Shown one piece after another: positions 13,001 to 16,555 of a DNA stretch of 16,555 nucleotides (position 1 is its first letter; each line of letters begins with the position of its first letter). The DNA is from JAGLQA01 sp023135565 (GTDB lineage: Bacteria > Acidobacteriota > Aminicenantia > UBA2199). Below the pieces are notes generated by a model. The model ran no database searches. It saw nothing but the letters and a program-made list of their open reading frames with translations, and had not been told where the DNA came from. The DNA lies in contig DAOWCY010000162.1 in the NCBI GenBank assembly GCA_030639305.1, positions 1-16,555 of the forward strand, read 5' to 3'. A program made the position numbers and the translations under genes.

Positions 13001-16000
13001 TTTGTGCGTCCTTTCGATTTGTCTTTTGCCCCACTGCTTCGTGTGGGACTGCAGGAAACAAAAAAAGGGAAGTATCTTCTTATGGTTGACCTGCACCATA
13101 TTATATGCGATGGGATTTCTCATGAGATACTGCAGCGTGATTTCCGGGCATTGTACTCCGGGGAACGATTGGCTCCATTAGCGATTCAATATAAAGATTA
13201 CTCCCAGTGGTTGAATAAGCCGGAGCAGCGGGAAGTTATCAGGGAGCAGGAAACATATTGGCGGGAAGTTTTTTCCGGTGAGATACCGGTATTAAACTTG
13301 CCCACTGATTTCCGTAGGCCCGCTGTGCAGAGTTTTGCCGGGAATAATATTGATTTCGAGATAGCGGAGGAGCACACGCAAGCTTTGAAAACTTTAGCTT
13401 TAGAGAATAAAACCAGTCTTTTTATGCTTTTATCCGCAATTATTTATGCCTGGTTAGCCAAAATCAGCGGCCGGGAAGACATCGTGATCGGTACAGTGAC
13501 AGCAGGCCGGAAGCATGTTGAACTGGATAAAGTTATCGGGATGTTTGTCGGTACGCTGGCGCTGCGCAGTCGCCCCGCCGCTGAGAAAATATTCCGGGAA
13601 TTTCTCCTCGAAGTAAAGAATAGTATCCTGGGCGCTTTCGAGCGGCAGGAGTACCCTTTTGAAGAGTTAGTGGAGCAAGTTGAGGTCGGCAGGGATGCCG
13701 GTAGGAACCCCTTATTCGATGTGATGTTCGTGCTGCAGAATTTTTATGGTGCTCCCAAGGCCCCTGGCGAAGGTGATTCTCCACGGGAAGTAGGGAGTGT
13801 TTATGAAGGCGAAATGCCGTCGTCAAATACGGCAAAGTTCGACATTACCCTGGGTGCAAGAGATATAGGAGAGCGGATATTATTCACTTTCCAGTACTGC
13901 ACGGATTTATTTTTGGAAGAGACCGTAAACAGGTTTGTTACCTATTTTAAGCATATAGTAACAGCGGTAACCGGGAACCCGGGGCTAAGAATAGGAGAGA
14001 TCGAGATTTTATCCGAGGCAGAGAAGAAGCGATTATTGTATGATTTTAATAAAGCCGGCGGCGGCTATCCGGTAGATAAGACTATCCCGCAGTTGTTTGC
14101 CGATCAGGTACGAAGAACCCCCGAAAACAAGGCGCTGGTATATGCAGGACAAGAATTAAGTTATTTAGAATTGGATGAAGCCTCCGGCGGCATAACCGGG
14201 TATCTACTTAGCCGGGGCGCAGCGAGTGGGCGGCTGGTAGGCATAATGGTAAACCGGTCGATAGAGATGATAACCGGGATACTGGGGATACTTAAAACCG
14301 GCAGCGGTTACGTTCCTCTAAACCCCAAAGCCCCGGCGGAAAGGACGCGGTACATCCTCGAAGAATGCGGTGTAGAACTGCTCCTCAGCACTACCGGTCT
14401 AAGTGAAAAAGTTGATGAGTTGTCCGGATCAGGATGGCTGGGAGAGACGGTTTTTATAGATTCCCCGGCTGAAGTTAGAACCGGGGCTGAGGCTCAGACC
14501 CAGGTTGAGAAAAAAAAGAGAACAGGTAAGTCTAAACATATCTCCCAGTTGTTCCAGGTGGCTTATGTCATTTTCACCTCCGGTTCAACCGGGAAACCCA
14601 AAGGCGTACCCATCACCCACGCCAATTTTTGTCCGCTGATGTTTTGGGGTTACGAAAAATTGGGCATCGGGCCGGAAGATCGAGCTATCCAGAATTTGTC
14701 TTATTATTTCGACTGGTCGGTATGGGAAATATTTATTGCTCTTACTAGCGGCGCTTCGTTGTATATGGTTAGCGATGAGGTTTTATTGAATCCCGGCCTG
14801 GAAGTGGATTTTATCCTGGACAATAAAATAACCGTGCTGCATATTACCCCCACTCAATATCAATATTTGATTAACGTGGGCGAGAAGCTGCATACCTTAA
14901 AATACCTGGCAATCGGCGCCGAGAAATTAACCTATGATTTAACGGTACGTAGTTTTGAGTCGGTAAATGAAGATTGCCGGGTTTTTAATATGTACGGTCC
15001 CACCGAAGCCACTATCATGGCTGCCGTATTAGAGATCGACCGCCGTAAAGTCGAAGAATATAAAAGTTTATCCAGCGTCCCCATCGGGGAAACAATCGCC
15101 AATACAGCCCTGCTGGTATTGGATAAGCAAAAGCAGTTTTGCCCAATCGGTATAGAGGGGGAGTTGTACATTGCTGGAGGCGCTCTATCTCACGGTTATT
15201 TAAACAACCCGGAACTTACCGCGGAAAAGTTTGTGAGTGCGGCGCACCCGCCCTTTAAAAATTATGTCGATCACCTCTCATCGATTACTTCTCACCAGTC
15301 ACCCCCCACTCTCTACCGCACCGGGGATCGCTGCCGCTGGCTGGCAGACGGTACAGTGGAATTTATAAGCAGGTTGGATGACCAGGTGAAAATCAGGGGG
15401 TTCAGGATAGAACCCGGTGAGATCGAGAACCGCTTACTAGAACACGAAGAAGTAACAGAGGCGGTAGTGATAGACAGGCAGTCGGCAGCAGGGGAGAAAT
15501 ATCTCTGCGCCTACGTAGTAGGAGATGGTCTATCTACTTCCCCGGTAAGCGGGGATCAGGATGCTGCAGCCGGGAAGCTCCGCATGTATTTATCGGCACA
15601 ATTGCCTGATTATATGGTTCCTGCTTTTTTTATATTTTTGGACAGTATTCCCTTGAATCCCAACGGTAAGGTAGACAGGAAAGCGCTGCCGGAACCGGGA
15701 ATAGGCAATACCGGCAAGAAATATACGGCTCCCCGTAATAAAGAGGAAGAATTGCTGGCAGCAGCCTGGGCGGACGTCCTGGAAACAGGAAAAAGTACAA
15801 TCGGCATCGATGATAATTTCTTCGAGTTAGGCGGTCATTCGTTAAAAGCCAGTGTGATGATTGCCCGGTTACACAAAGAGCTCAACGTGAAAATACCGTT
15901 GTCGGATTTATTCCGGCACCCCACCATACGGGAACTGGCCGCTCTCAGCCGGCGCACAACAAAAACAGCGTTCCAGGATATACCCTGTTTAGAAGAGCGG

Positions 16001-16555
16001 GAATATTATCCTCTCTCTTACAACCAGAAACGGATGTATCTCCTCCACGAATTGCAGCCTCACAGCCCGGCTTTTAATATGCCCGGTGTTATGAAATTAG
16101 AGCATGAAATAGATGAAATCTTAGTTGAGAAAGTATTGGCCCGTATTATCCGGCGTCATGAAAGTTTGCGTACCGCCTTCAAAGCCGCGGTTAGCGAGAT
16201 TTACCAGGTGGTATCTAAGGAGATGGTAACGCCTTTTGAAACCTTCGACCTATCCGGGATGGATCCGGCGGAAAAAGAGCAAAAAATAGACCGGCTATTT
16301 ACCCGGATCGCATCCGCACCCTTTGATTTAGCACGGGCGCCCCTTTTTCGTGCCGCACTGATCAAGGTGGACGCAGGCTGTTACCGGTTTATTTTCTGTA
16401 TACATCATATCATATCCGACGGCTGGTCCTTAGAAATACTAAAAAAAGAGTTTAACCGGTTATACGAAAGTTTCCGGCAGGGCCGGGAAGAGGAGTCGCT
16501 GCCCCTAACTTTGCAATACAAGGACTTTGCCTCCTGGCATAATGGTTGGTTAGAG
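2..16555 (+). CDS. Giant non-ribosomal peptide synthetase, internal fragment (partial at both ends)
   Basis: Frame 2 is open for 5518 codons and reads as repeated condensation (C), adenylation (A) and thiolation (T) domains in the order C-A-T five times, then part of a sixth C. Each module activates an amino acid as its adenylate, loads it on the carrier's phosphopantetheine arm, and joins it to the upstream peptide; the enzyme is expected to be cytosolic. Every core motif I located (HHxxxDG of C, TSGxTG and YGPTE of A, LGGHS of T) starts at a position equal to 2 modulo 3, so I see no net frameshift. The first codon is inside a C domain and the last inside another, so start, stop, loading module and release domain lie outside. 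No epimerase, methyltransferase or thioesterase is present. Unusual points are strong internal duplication and loop insertions in the A domains. The NRPS call is certain; the product is unknown. Confidence 0.98.
1082..2641 (+). other. A1: adenylation domain, predicted aspartate-specific
   Basis: The domain activates an amino acid with ATP. It begins at VHRLFEEQAERRPD and ends with the A10 motif NGKLDRKRL (2615-2641) carrying the catalytic lysine. The A3 P-loop motif (1538-1570) reads YTSGTTGKSKG, with Ser where Pro is usual. HYGPTEA begins at 1964, YKTGDLARW at 2276, followed by QVKIRGFRIEIGEIE. Aligning by eye to the gramicidin synthetase PheA pocket (D235 is at 1676-1678) gives D-L-T-K-V-G-H-I-G-K, which I recall as the published aspartate code. 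Two loops are longer than needed: 12 codons at 1139-1174 and 23 codons at 2204-2272, the latter holding an inverted repeat. Domain call near certain; Asp specificity likely. Confidence 0.93.
2235..2256 (+). repeat. Inverted repeat translated in frame inside A1
   Basis: Ten-base arms ccaacttttt and aaaaagttgg are separated by two bases. The repeat is flanked by further A-rich and CGCCGGAGGC-like sequence and sits within the extended loop before the KTGDL motif. In frame it codes for SNFFQKVG with a basic stretch after it. It looks like a short repeat element that landed in a tolerant surface loop. No copy occurs elsewhere in the window. Confidence 0.85.
2675..2899 (+). other. T1: peptidyl carrier (thiolation) domain
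   Basis: A roughly 75-residue carrier starting at YTAPRDQVE. It has the phosphopantetheine attachment motif DDNFFSLGGHSL, with the modified serine at 2786-2788. It holds the residue activated by A1 and hands it to C2. The residue before LGGHS is Ser, where T2 to T5 have Glu, and the helix after it (TAIMLTSKMHKAF) also differs from the other carriers, so T1 is not part of the recent internal duplications. Confidence 0.95.
2957..4240 (+). other. C2: condensation domain
   Basis: Complete condensation domain joining T1 and A2. Motifs in order: DYYVLSSAQKRLYILQQ at the start, RHENLRTSF, PFDLSQAPLMR, catalytic HHIISDG at 3335-3355, YKDFSEW, LGMFVNALSVR, NQEYQFEELVE and RDAGRNPLFDV. All catalytic positions are intact, so it should join the T1-bound (predicted Asp) chain to the residue loaded by A2. 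It shares motifs and layout with C1 and C3 but not their near-identity. LCL type is inferred from the absence of an epimerase upstream in the window. Confidence 0.95.
4310..5908 (+). other. A2: adenylation domain, substrate unknown
   Basis: Starts at TIHELFAAQAAKTP. The A3 motif YTSGSTGRPKG is at 4832-4864, followed by the FDVSVAE pocket strand, IYGPTEA, YRSGDLARW, QVKIRGFRIELGEIE, and A10 NGKVDRKAL at 5882-5908. All catalytic motifs are standard. Reading the pocket by eye against PheA gives D-V-A-N-F-A-I-V-Y-K, which I cannot match to a known code, so I assign no substrate. Three loops are extended: 21 codons at 4370-4432, a Gly/Ser/His-rich stretch at 4748-4816 just before A3, and 20 codons at 5492-5551 before the RSGDL motif. 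Confidence 0.95.
5936..6169 (+). other. T2: peptidyl carrier (thiolation) domain
   Basis: Begins at EYAAPRNDIEEAL and carries DDNFFELGGHSL, with the phosphopantetheine serine at 6056-6058. The third helix ends in the usual form for the family, TLAEVFKTPTIRELA. It passes its residue to C3 through a short linker (about 48 bases) ending at EYYPVSSAQKR. Confidence 0.95.
6218..7492 (+). other. C3: condensation domain, near-copy of C1
   Basis: Complete condensation domain. EYYPVSSAQKRLYLLGQ opens it, then RHESLRTSF, PFDLSQAPLLR, catalytic HHIISDG at 6590-6610, YRDFSHW, IGVFINTLALR, NQEYQFEDLVE and RDAGRNPLFDV. From base 6485 on it is collinear with C1 without a length change (offset 6483); the first 120 shared bases differ at two positions. 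It should couple the T2-bound chain to the A3 residue. Confidence 0.95.
6485..7539 (+). repeat. Internal direct repeat R1, copy b (C3)
   Basis: Second copy of the C1 segment. The repeat covers a condensation domain only; the flanking adenylation domains A1 and A3 are not near-copies. The start at 6485 only reflects the window edge in copy a. Confidence 0.93.
7562..9124 (+). other. A3: adenylation domain, substrate unknown; C-terminal part shared with A5
   Basis: Starts near LLHGLFEEQVEKTRD. A3 motif YTSGSTGRPKG at 8033-8065, pocket strand FDPSVEQ, KYGPTETT, FRTGDLARW, QVKIRGFRIEPGEIE, and A10 NGKVDRKAL at 9098-9124. The pocket read by eye is D-P-E-H-V-G-K-I-T-K, which I do not recognise; the Lys at the position equivalent to PheA 322 is uncommon to my knowledge. 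The segment from about 8634 to the end matches A5 closely, while the core before it does not, so this looks like a hybrid domain. A 25-codon His/Ser/Pro-rich insert lies at 8672-8746 and a 14-codon loop at 7622-7663. Confidence 0.94.
8634..9293 (+). repeat. Internal direct repeat R3, copy a (C-terminal part of A3 plus T3)
   Basis: Collinear with 15198-15857 at a constant offset of 6564 bases (2188 codons), from the ATP-site side of the adenylation domain through the carrier's serine motif. Similarity is high except in the 25-codon loop at 8672-8746, which has the same length in both copies but a very different sequence. Confidence 0.9.
8672..8746 (+). other. His/Ser/Thr/Pro-rich loop insert in A3
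   Basis: Twenty-five codons lie between the FV that follows the AEK segment and the FRTGDL motif; A4 has twelve at the same place. The DNA from about 8711 is a run of short tcactcacc-like words on a purine-poor strand. Low-complexity composition unlike the surrounding domain suggests an acquired or slipped insert. Confidence 0.75.
9158..9388 (+). other. T3: peptidyl carrier (thiolation) domain
   Basis: Begins at KYTAPRNKQEELL with DDNFFELGGHSL; the phosphopantetheine serine is at 9275-9277. Its first two thirds resemble T5, while its last 57 bases (from 9332) are nearly the same as the end of T4. The seam between two copied segments therefore falls inside this carrier. Confidence 0.95.
9332..10774 (+). 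repeat. Internal direct repeat R2, copy a (end of T3 plus C4)
   Basis: Collinear with 12608-14050 at a constant offset of 3276 bases (1092 codons). Similarity begins inside the third helix of the carrier, covers the linker and the whole C domain, and ends at the gattttaat just after the C domain. Confidence 0.93.
9437..10735 (+). other. C4: condensation domain, near-copy of C5
   Basis: Complete domain opened by SYYVLTSAQKRLYILQQ, then RHESLRTSF, PFDLSFAPLLR, catalytic HHIICDG at 9818-9838 (Cys before the Asp instead of Ser), YKDYSQW, IGMFVGTLALR, ERQEYPFEELVE and RDASRNPLFDV. Compared with C1 it has about eight extra residues at 10472-10555, rich in Gly, Pro, Ser and Glu. The HHIICDG and GTLALR variants are shared only with C5, so C4 and C5 form their own subgroup. 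It should couple the T3-bound chain to the A4 residue. Confidence 0.95.
10805..12403 (+). other. A4: adenylation domain with non-standard ATP-site motifs, substrate unknown
   Basis: Starts at TITQLFEEQAARTPG. The A3 motif at 11339-11371 reads FTSGSTGVPNG, with Asn (codon 11366-11368) where nearly all family members have Lys. A10 at 12377-12403 is NGKVNRKAL, keeping the catalytic Lys but with Asn in place of Asp. The other motifs, TYGPTEC, YHTGDLVKW and QVKIRGFRIEIGEIE, are near standard. The pocket strand is FDLTQKN and the eye-read code is D-L-K-N-Y-G-T-D-I-K, unrecognised. A 32-codon N-terminal loop (10865-10960) includes a 7-base tandem repeat. The loop before HTGDL is the shortest of the five (12 codons). 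Probably active, but it is the most divergent A domain here. Confidence 0.93.
10889..10909 (+). repeat. Three tandem 7-base units in the A4 N-terminal loop
   Basis: Units accgggg, accgggg and accaggg follow one another. Seven bases is not a codon multiple, but three units make 21 bases, so the frame is kept. Translated as TGDRGPG within a 32-codon surplus loop. Confidence 0.85.
12431..12664 (+). other. T4: peptidyl carrier (thiolation) domain
   Basis: Begins at EYTAPRNKLEDML and has DDNFFELGGHSL, with the phosphopantetheine serine at 12551-12553. The last 57 bases (from 12608) match the end of T3, marking the left edge of the duplication that includes C5. It receives the A4 residue and donates to C5. 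Confidence 0.95.
12608..14050 (+). repeat. Internal direct repeat R2, copy b (end of T4 plus C5)
   Basis: Second copy of the T-tail plus condensation segment. Long stretches are unchanged, for example the Gly/Pro-rich surplus near 13748. A patch at 12786-12851 is more divergent than the rest. Confidence 0.93.
12713..14011 (+). other. C5: condensation domain, near-copy of C4
   Basis: Opens with NYYVLTSAQKRLYILQQ; RHESLRTSF, PFDLSFAPLLR, catalytic HHIICDG at 13094-13114, YKDYSQW, IGMFVGTLALR, ERQEYPFEELVE and RDAGRNPLFDV follow. It aligns with C4 over its full length without a gap (offset 3276 bases), including the eight-residue surplus near 13748-13831. The clearest patch of difference from C4 is at 12786-12851, within the first lobe. 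It should couple the T4-bound chain to the A5 residue. Confidence 0.95.
14081..15688 (+). other. A5: adenylation domain, substrate unknown; C-terminal part shared with A3
   Basis: Starts at TIPQLFADQVRRTPE, with the shortest N-terminal loop of the five. A3 motif FTSGSTGKPKG at 14573-14605, pocket strand FDWSVWE, MYGPTEA, YRTGDRCRW (Arg-Cys where Leu-Ala is usual), QVKIRGFRIEPGEIE, and A10 NGKVDRKAL at 15662-15688. The pocket read by eye is D-W-W-H-A-G-M-I-M-K, which I do not recognise. About 30 extra residues, Glu/Gln-rich then Lys/Arg-rich, lie before A3 at 14461-14550. A 25-codon insert occupies 15236-15310. From about 15198 it is collinear with A3, but the core is different. Confidence 0.94.
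15198..15857 (+). repeat. Internal direct repeat R3, copy b (C-terminal part of A5 plus T5)
   Basis: Second copy of the A-domain C-terminal segment plus carrier. The boundary lies after the YGPTE motif, so the pocket-forming core is excluded and the two cores have different predicted codes. Confidence 0.9.
15236..15310 (+). other. His/Ser/Thr/Pro-rich loop insert in A5
   Basis: Same site and same length as the A3 insert, with a similar ending (SHQSPPTL against THHSPITL), but most bases differ although the sequence on both sides is close to A3. Confidence 0.75.
15722..15952 (+). other. T5: peptidyl carrier (thiolation) domain
   Basis: Begins at YTAPRNKEEELL and carries DDNFFELGGHSL, with the phosphopantetheine serine at 15839-15841. 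It matches T3 up to about 15857 and then diverges (VKIPLSDLFRHPTIREL), so the shared segment stops inside the carrier. It donates the growing chain to C6. Confidence 0.95.
16001..16555 (+). other. C6: condensation domain, N-terminal part only, of a different lineage from C1-C5
   Basis: Opens with EYYPLSYNQKRMYLLHE, then RHESLRTAF, PFDLARAPLFR, catalytic HHIISDGWS at 16403-16429 and YKDFASW before the window ends. It differs from C1 to C5 by Tyr-Asn in the first motif, Trp after the catalytic DG, and a longer stretch between RHESLRT and PFDL (about 45 residues, with DPAEKEQKIDRLF). That form is the common one in many bacterial NRPSs. A sixth module therefore follows; its A domain lies outside the window. 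Confidence 0.93.

Noticed and set aside
9642..13181. Plus-strand frames in another register at 9642-10019 and 12945-13181
   Set aside because: They overlap C4 and C5 out of frame and resemble each other only because those domains are duplicated.
15952..16001. Gene boundary or epimerase domain between T5 and C6
   Set aside because: The frame runs on without a stop, the linker is of normal length, and the following motifs are those of a condensation domain, with YNQKR at its start and HHIISDGWS.

Overview
The whole window lies inside one very long protein-coding gene on the + strand. Reading frame 2 stays open from base 2 to base 16555, which is 5518 codons, with no stop and no plausible gene start. 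The product is a bacterial non-ribosomal peptide synthetase (NRPS). The gene runs off both edges. I see no intergenic DNA, promoter, terminator, RNA gene, CRISPR array or transposase gene.

Layout, numbering modules from the window's left edge: partial C1 (2-1009), A1 (1082-2641), T1 (2675-2899); C2 (2957-4240), A2 (4310-5908), T2 (5936-6169); C3 (6218-7492), A3 (7562-9124), T3 (9158-9388); C4 (9437-10735), A4 (10805-12403), T4 (12431-12664); C5 (12713-14011), A5 (14081-15688), T5 (15722-15952); and the start of C6 (16001-16555). This is five consecutive elongation modules (condensation, adenylation, thiolation) and the start of a sixth. There is no epimerase, methyltransferase, ketosynthase or thioesterase. 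By the usual assembly-line logic it adds five residues in order. A1 has the pocket residues I know for aspartate (DLTKVGHIGK). The other four pocket codes (DVANFAIVYK, DPEHVGKITK, DLKNYGTDIK, DWWHAGMIMK) match none I can recall, so the peptide cannot be named.

The gene is a patchwork of internal copies. C1 and C3 are near-identical at a fixed offset of 6483 bases. C4 and C5, with the preceding carrier tail, are near-identical at 3276 bases. The C-terminal part of A3 plus T3 matches the C-terminal part of A5 plus T5 at 6564 bases, although the substrate-selecting cores of A3 and A5 differ. A second theme is surplus sequence at two surface-loop positions of the adenylation domains. It includes an inverted repeat translated in frame in A1, a 7-base tandem repeat in A4, and His/Ser/Thr/Pro-rich inserts in A3 and A5.

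The organism is bacterial, with medium GC content by eye and a mix of A/T- and G/C-ending codons. The carrier-condensation junctions (YYxxSSAQKRLYIL) and the large size recall NRPSs of Bacillota and of uncultured lineages such as Candidatus Aminicenantes. That placement is a weak impression, not a determination.
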